Shown piece by piece: positions 26,065-35,133 of a DNA stretch of 64,000 bases; within the stretch, counting starts at the first letter, position 1; every line of letters begins with the position of its first letter. The position numbers and the translations under genes are program-made. The stretch is taken from NCBI RefSeq assembly GCF_009690625.1, contig NZ_CP033878.1, positions 2,356,001 to 2,420,000 on the forward strand, read 5' to 3'. Source of the DNA: Halorhabdus sp. CBA1104. GTDB taxonomy: Archaea; Halobacteriota; Halobacteria; Halobacteriales; Haloarculaceae. The notes beneath the pieces are model-generated. The model ran no database searches. It saw only the letters and a program-made list of their open reading frames with translations, and was not told the origin of the DNA.

Positions 26065-27120
26065 ATGGCCGATCTCAAAATTCCCGATAATGCACTAACT
26101 GCGTCAGATGTGAACTCTGAGGCTCTTACGAACGCACATCTCGCAATCCTCTGGGCAATCACACTCTGGTATAATGGCGTCGGGATTCAACATGAATCCC
26201 AAGTTCTTCACCTTAGTCACACCAAACCGCCATCACTGCAGACGTTGCTTGGCTGTTCTGACGCCGAGTGGAAGAACGTGTACAAACCCGCATTTGAGGA
26301 CCTCAAGATGGAGGACGGCGTTGCCGAAAAGACAATCCTTCGGCGAAAAGTCCCGTGGGCACCTACAGGGGAACTATTAGATCTCACTGCTGATCTCTTC
26401 TCTGACCCTCTCGAATCGATTGTTGTCCCACATTCGGCGTTCAACCCCAGTAAGGGGCATATCGGTGATCCGCTCGAATCGTTACCTCACCGAACTGGAG
26501 TTGAACAAGCACTATCGTGGCTTGATGATGCGGGGTATCAATGGAAGCTTTATCCAGGAAAAGCTGGCCACAAACGGCCTGATGTCGGGGTTTGGCCGTT
26601 ACATAGCGATGCTACAGACGGAATGTTGGGCTCGCATATTGAGATGATTTCAGCCCATCATAACAAACAGATGTATATCAAGAAGTACGCGATGTTCACG
26701 AAGTTCGCCCGCGATTCGCTTTGGATCTTCGAAAATAGAAAAGCAGCTGCCGACACTATCAACCATCTCTCAGAAACCAACTTGTCTGGATATATGCAAG
26801 ACGAGTGTCCCTCATGCCGAATAGACAACACACCGCTTCGAAATACTGAGAACTACTCGATACAGACGCTAAACAGGTATCTCGAGCAGAGTAGAGAAAA
26901 GCCTGAACTTACGTGCACCGGCCTAGATTATCTCCAGACGATTACTGGAATTCACCAGAAACGCGATATCGATTATATCCGGCGACCAGTTACCATTTGG
27001 AATTCGAGCACCGACGAAATCGAACTTGTTGGACCGCTAGGCCAGACAGCTAGCATAACGATAGACGAACTAAACGCCGGGGCTCAACTGCGTATGGGGA
27101 TGTTGCAAAGTCACGTGTAG
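26065..27120 (+). CDS. Possible replication-relaxation/PD-(D/E)xK-like protein
   Basis: 351 residues. The N-terminal half looks like a winged helix (helices around residues 20-110). The centre has RPDVGVW followed by HIEMISAHHNKQMYIKKYAMF, which recalls the D...E...K-Y layout of replication-relaxation family proteins and other PD-(D/E)xK folds. A CPSC pair near 248 could bind metal if others join. It is preceded by a strong TATA and a perfect inverted repeat, which suggests autoregulation as in plasmid replication or mobilisation genes. The family call is a guess from the local pattern; the gene itself is convincing. Confidence 0.5.
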   Translation: MADLKIPDNALTASDVNSEALTNAHLAILWAITLWYNGVGIQHESQVLHLSHTKPPSLQTLLGCSDAEWKNVYKPAFEDLKMEDGVAEKTILRRKVPWAPTGELLDLTADLFSDPLESIVVPHSAFNPSKGHIGDPLESLPHRTGVEQALSWLDDAGYQWKLYPGKAGHKRPDVGVWPLHSDATDGMLGSHIEMISAHHNKQMYIKKYAMFTKFARDSLWIFENRKAAADTINHLSETNLSGYMQDECPSCRIDNTPLRNTENYSIQTLNRYLEQSREKPELTCTGLDYLQTITGIHQKRDIDYIRRPVTIWNSSTDEIELVGPLGQTASITIDELNAGAQLRMGMLQSHV

Positions 27121-27140
27121 TAAGAGCAAACTGTCCTAAG

Positions 27141-27884
27141 TTAGAGTGCTGAATCGATTTCTTCGTTGTAATTGTAGAGGATTCGGTCCAGAGCCCACGA
27201 GTTAACACCAAGGTCTTGAGCGACTTCCTGTAAAAATGCTTCATGCTCGTCGTACGTGCGACTCTCAAGCGGATACTCTGCTTTCTCTAAGAGGCCTTCA
27301 ATCCGGGTGTCGATAGCAATGAAGTCCCGAAATTCTTCAAGATATAGATCCATTGGAATATTACGAGCATACTTCTGACCAATCCAGGAAAACTGCTTGA
27401 GGAACTCCAACTTCTCTTCTATCCCGTCTGCTTCAATGAACGCCTCTTTCGCACGCTTTGGATCTCCATATTCGTTTTCGATCAGCTCAAAGTTCGATTC
27501 TAAGGCCTCTGCTTTCGTTGGGTGCATTGCCACGTTCCCGTACAGCCGAGCCTCCAAGTACTGGTTGCGGTGGTCCTCGTCAATCTGCGCTAACGTGTCG
27601 AACGCAACGCTCCCATACAGATGCTCATCAATCTCTCCGTCATCATCAACGACAATTTGAGATCCATACGACCCTCGAAGTGTAGAGAGACTCAACACGA
27701 TCTCAAACCAGATAACATCGTCTCGCTCCCACCATCGCTGACCCTGATCTCGTAATTCTTGCAGTGTCTCCTCGACTGGGTGTTCGGCTCTGACTGCAGC
27801 AACGGCGTCAGTGAGCGTTTTTCTCGCCACTTCGACGCGCTCCTGATCCGATGGATCTGGCATATCCAGCTTATCTCTAATCAA
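27141..27884 (-). CDS. HhH-GPD DNA glycosylase/AP lyase-like protein
   Basis: 247 residues. Near residue 170-205, SWIGQKYARNIPMD and FIAIDTRIEGLL match the helix-hairpin-helix plus Gly/Pro-Asp segment of endonuclease III-type enzymes. Both the hairpin lysine and the catalytic aspartate (AIDTR) are present. The C-terminal 4Fe-4S cysteines of Nth/MutY are absent. The N-terminal half is not typical and may set specificity. It lies 25 bases downstream of the ADP-ribosylglycohydrolase gene on the same strand, so it is likely in one unit with it. Base-excision activity is a reasonable inference. Confidence 0.6.
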   Translation of the reverse strand: MIRDKLDMPDPSDQERVEVARKTLTDAVAAVRAEHPVEETLQELRDQGQRWWERDDVIWFEIVLSLSTLRGSYGSQIVVDDDGEIDEHLYGSVAFDTLAQIDEDHRNQYLEARLYGNVAMHPTKAEALESNFELIENEYGDPKRAKEAFIEADGIEEKLEFLKQFSWIGQKYARNIPMDLYLEEFRDFIAIDTRIEGLLEKAEYPLESRTYDEHEAFLQEVAQDLGVNSWALDRILYNYNEEIDSAL

Positions 27885-27909
27885 TACATTTCAACACAGG
27901 GGTCAGTAC

Positions 27910-29736
27910 CTACTCCCGGAGTTGATTCCACGTCTCAAAATCAACCTCTGGGTGCCGAACAGCGACTCGATGTAGCGATTCACCGAGTAACGCACTCTCC
28001 CGGACCGCAGTCCGTGCTTCTTCTTTGAGCGTTTCAACCTCCGTGACGCTCGTCTTTCCGTCGCCAGCCGGTTCTGATGCTGACTCCACGTGAACAACGT
28101 AATCTAGGAGAGCCCCCGTCTCACTCTCCAACTCACCAAGTTGCTCAGCGGCGTCAAGAAGCTCCCTTGGTCGCTCCATAATGACTTCCTCAATGTTCTC
28201 GGCGGCGAACTCCTGCGTCACCTGTTCAGGGACAGCATAGCCGCCACCAACCCTCGTCGAGAGAAGAAGATCCCCGAGCTCTCCATAAGTGTTCGATAGA
28301 ACACGAGTCGCCCCAGCAATCGGGTCGACACGCTCTATCCCAACAGTCTCGATCTCCATCTCGGTAATCGGATGCCGTATTGCCGTGAACGCCCGATAGG
28401 ACCGAATGAACGCACGTGCCGCTTCGCGCGCATCGCCCAGAATACGGTCCTGGTCCCACGCAGGCAGTTCGTCAAACGAGCCAACAAACGGGTACTGGGG
28501 TACCTGAACAACATCAGGGCCACGCGGAGAATCGTCTGTGTCAAGCGAAAGGTGGGGACTATACGCTGAGGCGCGGCCGCTGTAGACAGCGTACGCGCGT
28601 CGTTCCCAGTCTAGCATAGCCGCCGACTGCGGCGTTACATCCCGATACCGCGTGTTGAGTGTTCGATGTGGTGCCGGGTGCGGACGATGCCCAATCGTCG
28701 CCTCCTGAAACTCACTGGCAGAAATGTAGGTTGGCCCCTCAACAGTCCGCTCTTTGAGTATGAGGCTTCCATCATCCAAGGTCACGCCGTCCTTTTGCGG
28801 GATATTCTGTCGGATCGCAAGGAGACGTTCAGCACGCTGTTTGAGGGAATCTGCCTCATTGAGTTCATTACGCCATCTGTCAGGGATGTTGGTGTGGCCG
28901 AATCTGGCTCCGGCGACTGCCCCGGCGATGGCACCAATCGTATCCGTGTCACCACCTCGATTCACGGCTCGTGTCACTGCTGCCTCGACGGAATCCGCTG
29001 TCAACCCATAATAGAGAGCAGTTTGGAGTGAGTCGACGACATACCCGGACGTCGATAGCTGCTGTTCGAACTCGGTCGGGTCGGTTGCTCGCTGGGCTTC
29101 AACGACACGTTCTAATTCAGTCCGCAACTCATCGGGTGCTGCATATCCACCATTGAGCGCTGACTGGAGCGGGTTTTCAACATCCTGAATGAGGTTTGCG
29201 AGCGTTCGATTGAGGAACACACAGCCCCACTGGCAGCGTGGGTCGGCGTGCGTGATCGCTGAGGAGAGCCGGCTAACGTACGTTAGTTCGTCGTGGAACT
29301 GTCTAAAGGAGATAGCGTGGGGTGCACACCGCATGACACTCCCGTTGCCCGCGTTGGACCCTTCCGGGCGGTCCTCCCACACCTCAACGCCGGCGGTGTG
29401 CCAGGGAGTATTATTTCGCAATCGTGCGAGAGAATCACGAGTCATCAGGCCAATATCGAACGGCTCGGTGTCAAGCCAGGCAACGAATTTGTCGCCGATG
29501 TCTGCCGGATCGAAGCCCTGCTGTTCGATGAGGCTGTCCGCAATTCGGAGTGCCATCTCGGTATCATCGGTCACGGTCCCCGGTGGTTGCCCATGAGTCC
29601 CGTGACCGAGCATTTCTGTGACCTCGCCATGCTCTGCCTCAATTGCGGCTTCCGTGTTGAACTCAACCGGGCGACCCAGTGCATCGCCACACGCTAATCC
29701 GAGTAGGCAGCCCTGGGCCCGACTCAACTCTGTCAT
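27910..29736 (-). CDS. ADP-ribosylglycohydrolase with long C-terminal extension
   Basis: About 608 residues from ATG 29736 (MTELSRAQGC). The first about 300 residues are a canonical ARH domain: CGDALGRPVEF, TDDTEMALRIA, NAGNGSVMRCAP and GGDTDTIGAIAGAVAG supply the Mg-binding and ADP-ribose sites. It should remove ADP-ribose from protein or nucleic acid. The other about 300 residues have no recognised domain. It is about 100 bases from the zinc protein gene and 25 bases from the glycosylase-like gene. Next to DNA-repair genes it may reverse DNA or protein ADP-ribosylation, possibly from a toxin that is not in the window. Confidence 0.85.
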   Translation of the reverse strand: MTELSRAQGCLLGLACGDALGRPVEFNTEAAIEAEHGEVTEMLGHGTHGQPPGTVTDDTEMALRIADSLIEQQGFDPADIGDKFVAWLDTEPFDIGLMTRDSLARLRNNTPWHTAGVEVWEDRPEGSNAGNGSVMRCAPHAISFRQFHDELTYVSRLSSAITHADPRCQWGCVFLNRTLANLIQDVENPLQSALNGGYAAPDELRTELERVVEAQRATDPTEFEQQLSTSGYVVDSLQTALYYGLTADSVEAAVTRAVNRGGDTDTIGAIAGAVAGARFGHTNIPDRWRNELNEADSLKQRAERLLAIRQNIPQKDGVTLDDGSLILKERTVEGPTYISASEFQEATIGHRPHPAPHRTLNTRYRDVTPQSAAMLDWERRAYAVYSGRASAYSPHLSLDTDDSPRGPDVVQVPQYPFVGSFDELPAWDQDRILGDAREAARAFIRSYRAFTAIRHPITEMEIETVGIERVDPIAGATRVLSNTYGELGDLLLSTRVGGGYAVPEQVTQEFAAENIEEVIMERPRELLDAAEQLGELESETGALLDYVVHVESASEPAGDGKTSVTEVETLKEEARTAVRESALLGESLHRVAVRHPEVDFETWNQLRE

Positions 29737-29831
29737 ATCCGAACGACACGCTCGCGGAATCTTAAAGCATGGTAACAAGTCAGTTCTCGACAGGCAGACC
29801 CAGTTTCAGTCTGGGCTGAGTCGGCAGGTAA

Positions 29832-30227
29832 TCAGTCAGAACTGGAGAGTAGCTGTATGCCTGCCTGATGTTTCTCGTTGAATTCGATGAGGCTCTCGCA
29901 GTCAAACTCGTCGACCTGGGTTACATGCCCGCCGAGGCGGTATCGCCGCCAGCATTTCTTTCCATCAATGAATACGGGGTTCTCGCCAGAATCAGATGGC
30001 ACACTCACCTCTTCTGGATTGTCGCTTTTCGTTTTCTGTTTCTCACGATACGCTGCTCCCACAGCTGGCTCCTCCCCCCACGTATTGACTGCTCGCAGGT
30101 CACACTCCCAACACACCAGATTCGGATACGACTTCGTCAGTTCCCCCGCGATACTCTCAAGCATTTCCCCGCAAATCGCACACTCCTCCTGCCGCTCCCC
30201 CACAGGATACTCGATATCCGTGATCAT
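29832..30227 (-). CDS. Small zinc-binding protein
   Basis: 131 residues with two cysteine knuckles, CAIC near residue 16 and CWEC near 39, likely one zinc site. The rest is polar with a basic YRLGGH segment near 97. No enzyme motif. It shares orientation with its neighbours from the phosphodiesterase to the glycohydrolase, 64 and 96 bases away, so it may belong to the same unit. Probably a nucleic-acid or protein binder of haloarchaea. Confidence 0.65.
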   Translation of the reverse strand: MITDIEYPVGERQEECAICGEMLESIAGELTKSYPNLVCWECDLRAVNTWGEEPAVGAAYREKQKTKSDNPEEVSVPSDSGENPVFIDGKKCWRRYRLGGHVTQVDEFDCESLIEFNEKHQAGIQLLSSSD

Positions 30228-30290
30228 AGACCCTCTATTCTAGTGGGCTACAAATAGTCGTTTCCCGCACCTAAGAACTCCTCCGGTCAC

Positions 30291-30953
30291 TCATTGCCCC
30301 TCAAACAGTCGTTCGCCCGTTTCAGTCGGCAATCCCGTGACGACAACCTCGTGATGTACACGATCCACATCATAATGGGTTCGCCGAAGGTCAACCTCGC
30401 CAGTCTCTATGTTCAAGACTGCGTACGCCGCCGTAGGACTGCCGTCCCGGGGCTGGCCCACACTCCCCGGATTCACCACGAGTCTCCCATCAACTCGTGA
30501 GACATCCTGAACGTGAGTGTGGCCGAGAAAGACCCCAGCATACCCGTCAATCGTCCCTGAGAGGGACTCTACATCCTCTGGGAACACGTATCCATCCTGT
30601 TTCGTTGGGTGGTCATGGACTACGAGGTACGACCCATCCACGTGTGCTGTACGAGGGAGAGTCTGGAGCCACTGACGCTGCTCGGCAGACAGTTGTGATT
30701 GTGCGTACTCAAGACCTGCCCGCGCCATCTTGTTCCCAGTCATCCGCAGCGGCCTCTCAATCAAGCGGTCATGATTCCCCTGCACAACGACATCCGCGCG
30801 ATCACGAACCAACTCTACACAGGCTGCCGGCATTGGATTGTAGCCCACGATATCCCCGAGACAAACGAGCTGATCTATGTCGGGAAGGTCAGCGAGTACC
30901 GCCTCCAAGGCAGGCTGGTTGGCATGGATATCCGCAAGTAGACCAATTCGCAT
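30291..30953 (-). CDS. Metallophosphoesterase, YfcE/MJ0936-like phosphodiesterase
   Basis: 220 residues with the full motif series: ADIHAN, GDIVGYNP, GNHDR, a conserved HDHP, and GHTHVQ. Length and motif spacing fit single-domain phosphodiesterases such as YfcE and MJ0936. Substrate is unknown; nucleotide or phosphodiester bonds are likely. It is one of two enzymes of this superfamily in the window (the other is the SbcD-like protein) but lacks the SbcD capping domain. Confidence 0.8.
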   Translation of the reverse strand: MRIGLLADIHANQPALEAVLADLPDIDQLVCLGDIVGYNPMPAACVELVRDRADVVVQGNHDRLIERPLRMTGNKMARAGLEYAQSQLSAEQRQWLQTLPRTAHVDGSYLVVHDHPTKQDGYVFPEDVESLSGTIDGYAGVFLGHTHVQDVSRVDGRLVVNPGSVGQPRDGSPTAAYAVLNIETGEVDLRRTHYDVDRVHHEVVVTGLPTETGERLFEGQ

Positions 30954-31114
30954 TACTGAATAGTATCACTCATCACCGCTTGAATTTGTAGGTCGTAAGG
31001 AGTCCACCTTTCGCCTGACAAGGACGCTGTGTGGGACTTGCGCGATGGATCTCGCATGGCAGCATTTGGTTCTGGCCGAATTCTGCCAGTAACCCTGTAT
31101 CCGATGTGGAATGT

Positions 31115-33211
31115 TTATCGGTTGGTTCGCTTAGCGAGGGCAAATGGATAGACCGTGTCGCTACCCGCATCGCGGAGCGTTATCCCCGCCTCAGTGAGCG
31201 TCCAGCGCGAGTTCACCGTATCATCGACAAGCAGCACGGGTCCCTCACGTAGCGAGTCGGTTGCCTCGAAGACGCCCTCGACGTTCCATCGTTTCTGGAA
31301 TGAATTCGCAAACTCATGCTGGGGCTTGGTGGATTCAACTTTCTCGAGAGCGGGCTCATACGGAAGCCCCAAACCATCCGCTATTCGTCGAGCAACGTCA
31401 GTGACCGCGTCACTCCCCGATTCTGGTGGGATGGCCGTAACCCAGGCTAACTCGGGCGATAGCCCCCATACGTCCTCGATATGATTGACCGCTGCAGTGA
31501 CGAGTTCGTCACTATACCGGCTCCCAGATTGGTCCTGTTCACGCATCAGTTTGCCGAGCCCTGGGTCACCGTACTGGCAGAGTGCACGCCCGTCAGCTGG
31601 TTTCCGAGACTCCTCAATCTTGGTCTTACCGCCGTCCCGCTGGGGCATGAAGTACCGCGGCGAGATCTCCTCCCAGGATTCCTTCCGATAATGCTTGACG
31701 GCCGCCTGAACGAGTTCATCATCCTCGGCGGCAGTCGGGAAGAAGTCTCCCGTACAGTTGGCACAGCGACCGCACGCGGACTCTAAGGAGCCGTCAAGTA
31801 CATCGTCGATGAACTTCGTCAAGCAGGCATCCGTCTCCACGAAATCTTGGATCTCTGCCAGCTCCCGATAGCGCTGCTCGGTAATCGACTCAATACGCTC
31901 ATGGTCATACCGCCAGTCCTTGGTCGTCCGCTCGAACCCATCATCCACCCGGATCACCGCATTCTCTACGCGAAGAATATTCAAGCACTTTGTCGTCGCT
32001 TTCCACGACACATCCGCCCGCTGCAGAATCTCGTATTTATACAGCGGCCGCTCACTCTCCTCGAGGACCTCTAAGACAGTCTCAAACTCACCTGGCGTGG
32101 GAAACGCCTGCTCGATAAAGTATTCCGCAACCTCATCGTCCTCCTCACCAGAGAGCATAACCGCGAACGCCTCGTCAAGACCCCGCCCGGCACGTCCGAT
32201 CTCCTGGTAGTAGCGAATGAGATTCGGTGGTCGCTGGAAGTGGATAACCCAGCCGAGATCAGGTTTGTTGTACCCCATTCCCAACGCGTTCGTCGCGACA
32301 AGTGCATCGACGTCGTTAGTCATGAGGCGATCCTCGAGTTCACGCCGTCGTTCCCCATCCATTCCACCGTGATACGGTTCGACGTCTATCCCCTGCCGAT
32401 TCAACCACTCCGCAACGATTTCAACCTCATCGGTCGTCAAACAGTAGATAATTCCAGAAGAGGGGACTTCCTGGATGTTCTCCGCGAGCCAGGCAAGCCG
32501 TTCAGCCCGCGATTCGATCTCGATGGTCTGAATCCGTAACGACTCGCGAACCAAATCACCACGGATCACATCCAGGTCAGGAACCTGTTTGGTGACATCC
32601 TCGACCACACGGTCGTTGGCTGTCGCAGTTGTTGCCGCCACTGGAATGTGGTCGGGGAGCTCTTGGAGGATGCGTTTGATGCGTCGATAGTCGGGCCGGA
32701 AGTCGTGGCCCCAGTCGGAGATGCAGTGTGCTTCGTCGACGACCAGGAGGCCGAACTCCTCTTCCATCTCGACTAACACCTCTTCCTGGAATTCCTGATT
32801 CGCAAGCCGCTCCGGCGAAATCAATAGGATATCACAGCTCCCATCGATGACGCTCTGTTTTGCTTCCTCCCACTCTTCCGTATTGTTGGAGTTGATTGTC
32901 CAGGCTTCGAGGCCAAGCTGTTGTTCAGCGTCTTGAATCTGATTATGCATCAACGCCAGCAACGGACTGATAATCAGCGTCGGCCCTTCTCCCTGCTCTC
33001 GCAGTAGTTTCGTCGCGATGAAATAGACTGTACTCTTCCCCCAGCCCGTCCGCTGGACAAGCAATAACCGGTCCTTCTCGTTCACCAAGCCGTCAATCGC
33101 TTCCCACTGTTGTCGACGGAACTCCGCATCAGACCCGATGCTCTGCTCAAGAAGTCGCTGCGCCTGCTCTTTCGACACGAGATTGGACGCCGACGTCACA
33201 CCCGCGTCCAC
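31115..33211 (-). CDS. recQ: RecQ helicase fused to a phosphoribosyltransferase-like domain
   Basis: 698 residues. The 3'-5' helicase core is complete: Walker A TGWGKST near 57, motif II DEAHCISDWGHDFRPDY near 160, motif III TATAN near 195, motif VI QEIGRAGRG near 320. RecQ zinc cysteines (ACGRCANC) lie near 485. There is no HRDC domain. Instead the last about 140 residues resemble a type I phosphoribosyltransferase, with the PRPP-binding VLLVDDTVNSRWT near 667. Helicase-PRTase fusions are known in some prokaryotes but their use is unclear. It may unwind DNA at stalled forks or in defence. It is the first gene of the leftward group. Confidence 0.88.
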   Translation of the reverse strand: MDAGVTSASNLVSKEQAQRLLEQSIGSDAEFRRQQWEAIDGLVNEKDRLLLVQRTGWGKSTVYFIATKLLREQGEGPTLIISPLLALMHNQIQDAEQQLGLEAWTINSNNTEEWEEAKQSVIDGSCDILLISPERLANQEFQEEVLVEMEEEFGLLVVDEAHCISDWGHDFRPDYRRIKRILQELPDHIPVAATTATANDRVVEDVTKQVPDLDVIRGDLVRESLRIQTIEIESRAERLAWLAENIQEVPSSGIIYCLTTDEVEIVAEWLNRQGIDVEPYHGGMDGERRRELEDRLMTNDVDALVATNALGMGYNKPDLGWVIHFQRPPNLIRYYQEIGRAGRGLDEAFAVMLSGEEDDEVAEYFIEQAFPTPGEFETVLEVLEESERPLYKYEILQRADVSWKATTKCLNILRVENAVIRVDDGFERTTKDWRYDHERIESITEQRYRELAEIQDFVETDACLTKFIDDVLDGSLESACGRCANCTGDFFPTAAEDDELVQAAVKHYRKESWEEISPRYFMPQRDGGKTKIEESRKPADGRALCQYGDPGLGKLMREQDQSGSRYSDELVTAAVNHIEDVWGLSPELAWVTAIPPESGSDAVTDVARRIADGLGLPYEPALEKVESTKPQHEFANSFQKRWNVEGVFEATDSLREGPVLLVDDTVNSRWTLTEAGITLRDAGSDTVYPFALAKRTNR

Positions 33212-33234
33212 TCCACCAGGCGTTATGATACTTT

Positions 33235-33788
33235 GCTTGGGACAATCCTACCACGACCTCGCTTTCAGGCACCTCCTTAGACTGACCTCCTATCCTGATT
33301 CCAACCTCCTAACACCACCCTCATCTGGCCAGTGAGTTCATCGACTATCGATAGCTTGCAAATGATGGATGACTACCCCGAAACAGAGCCACCCCATCCG
33401 CTCCCTTGACTAACGCCTATCACTGCAACCCCAATATACTATCAAAGTTATATCATACGCTCCGCTGGTACTATCCCGACTACGTTCAGACGCCTCAACT
33501 AATTCTATTATATTACTTACTCTGGATTTTACGCAGTAGCCTATCCTGCCGAAATCCGATTTCTCAACTCCTCCACGTGGGAGATTACCCGAATATATGT
33601 CCGTACCTATTTTACTCACAATCGGCCGATTTTTCGCAGTTACTGAGGTGGTTTACACAGGTCTATAAACCAGATTACGGACTTTTCGAGCTCAGAATAC
33701 GCAGTTTCAATCAGATTTCTGGTATAAGTGGGGCATAGTAGCCAGGCTCAGGACATGTAGCTTTCATATAATAACGCGAAAAACTGTT
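33235..33788. other. AT-rich non-coding stretch
   Basis: About 550 bases between recQ and the parA partner gene. It is rich in A/T and has pyrimidine-rich runs. The only long open frame (33406-33738 plus) has Tyr/Leu/Ser-rich, non-acidic composition and looks spurious. The core CGCAGT occurs three times (near 33530, 33634 and 33695), too loosely to call an iteron. It could hold a centromere or origin for the neighbouring parA, but I see no firm element. Confidence 0.35.
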
Positions 33789-34175
33789 TTAGAGGTCTAA
33801 GATTTCTTCGAGGTCTTTATCGTTTAGTCCGGCTTGAATAATTGCTGGATAGTAGTCTCGATTCTTCTCTAGTGCTTCGCCATGCTGGCGCTTGTGTTTT
33901 GCATTTAGCTCGTCGAAGCGGACATCTAGCTCACGCCAGACCTCATCTGGTAAGTACATCAAGACGCTCTGCCGATCCTTGATTGATTCCTCAGATTCGG
34001 TTGCCTTTACGTCCTCATCACTATCTTCATCTTCAGCAGGCTCCTCTACTTCCTCCCCATTACTCTTAGACGTATTAGCGGTCTGTTCGCTCTTATCTTT
34101 ACCAGTTGACTCAACCGAAACCCCTGACGAGAACCGCTCTTTGAACCGGTCGGAGCGTTCATCTCGATCTGTCAT
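33789..34175 (-). CDS. ParA-partner protein, likely ParB-equivalent adaptor
   Basis: 128 residues. The first about 70 are Ser/Glu/Lys-rich and disordered; the C-terminal part (VLMYLPDEVWRELDVRFDELNAKHKRQHG) is helical with a basic patch and resembles small partners of haloarchaeal ParA proteins. Its start overlaps the parA stop by 4 bases. By position it would be the DNA-binding or adaptor part of the partition module. It is not a classical ParB (no ParB/Spo0J nuclease-like domain). Confidence 0.6.
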   Translation of the reverse strand: MTDRDERSDRFKERFSSGVSVESTGKDKSEQTANTSKSNGEEVEEPAEDEDSDEDVKATESEESIKDRQSVLMYLPDEVWRELDVRFDELNAKHKRQHGEALEKNRDYYPAIIQAGLNDKDLEEILDL

Positions 34176-34939
34176 GCAACCCCCTCCAGATGCACTGCAA
34201 TATCCTCAAACACCGTTTCCATGTCTGAGGACTCGTCGTGGTCAAATATTGAAACCCCACTACTCCAAGCTCGTTTCAACGCGACTCGCTTGCGAACTTC
34301 CCAGATCGGCAATTGTCCGCCGAACGTCCCCTCGAACCATTCCATCATATCTTCTGCTTCTCCATCGTTCTCAACCCGGTTTGCCACCAGTCCAAGTTCG
34401 GTGATCTCTGTGTCGTATCCCTGCTCAAGGGACTCGACTTGATCGTATAGAATCTCCAGTGCACGGATAGACGTACCCTCTGCTAATGCTGGAATTAGTA
34501 CGTTGCGGCACGCCAAGAGGGCGTTGTCCGTTAGATGGCCTAAAGAAGGCGGGCAATCTACAAGAATGAACTCATAGTCCTCTTCGATCTCTTCGAGAAC
34601 TAATCGAAGCCGTTGGCGCGCACGCATTGCGCCTGTGAGTTCTGACTCCAACATGAACATATCGACGTTCGAGGAGATGAGATCGAACTCATTGTGGGAA
34701 TAGATAAGCTCGTCTGCAGAGTGTGGTGCATTCAGATCCTGGAGTCTACTTGCAAGGTGAGGCTCGGTTTCATCGTAAATTTCCGTGAGACCGAGACCTT
34801 CAGTCGCGTGTCCCTGTGGATCCAAGTCGACGAGCAATACCTTTCGACCTTGAGCGGCGAGTGCGCCAGCGACGTTGATCGTGACGGTTGTCTTCCCGAC
34901 CCCGCCCTTTTGATTTGTCACTGCAATCTTTACTGCCAT
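34172..34939 (-). CDS. parA: ParA-type partition ATPase
   Basis: 255 residues from ATG 34939. The deviant Walker A KGGVGKTT is at residue 10, Walker A' LLVDLDPQGH near 40, and Walker B LVDCPPS near 125. I prefer MAVKIAV over the upstream ATG at 34963 because the latter lies inside a perfect inverted repeat that also spans the promoter. The protein drives plasmid or chromosome segregation together with the overlapping downstream gene. In this setting it suggests that the accessory region came from, or contains, an integrated plasmid. Confidence 0.88.
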   Translation of the reverse strand: MAVKIAVTNQKGGVGKTTVTINVAGALAAQGRKVLLVDLDPQGHATEGLGLTEIYDETEPHLASRLQDLNAPHSADELIYSHNEFDLISSNVDMFMLESELTGAMRARQRLRLVLEEIEEDYEFILVDCPPSLGHLTDNALLACRNVLIPALAEGTSIRALEILYDQVESLEQGYDTEITELGLVANRVENDGEAEDMMEWFEGTFGGQLPIWEVRKRVALKRAWSSGVSIFDHDESSDMETVFEDIAVHLEGVA

Positions 34940-34940
34940 T

Positions 34941-34983
34941 ACTATCTTAGAGGGCATAGGCATCTAAGATAGTTTAACTTTTT
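34941..34983. promoter_or_regulatory. Perfect 10-base inverted repeat over the parA promoter
   Basis: ACTATCTTAG (34941-34950) and CTAAGATAGT (34964-34973) are exact reverse complements, 13 bases apart. On the minus strand a TATA-like AAGTTAAAC (about 34974-34982) sits just upstream of the right arm, and the left arm ends one base before the parA start codon. The arms therefore bracket the transcription start: a natural autorepression site and also a candidate partition site. Confidence 0.65.
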
Positions 34984-35133
34984 GGCTGGGCGATGGTTTA
35001 TTTCCGTGGAATCTGGCCAGAGGAAAGTTCTGTACTCTGCCCCGCTGGACAAGTCTCACTGTGGACTAATCACTTCTAGAAATGCGCATCAATTAGCAAA
35101 AGTTTCACACTTTCTCAAATAATATCTCTGGCT

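Noticed and set aside
33406-33738. A 110-codon plus-strand frame in the AT-rich gap after recQ
   Set aside because: The product is Tyr/Leu/Ser-rich and not acidic, with no promoter or neighbour link; kept only as non-coding.
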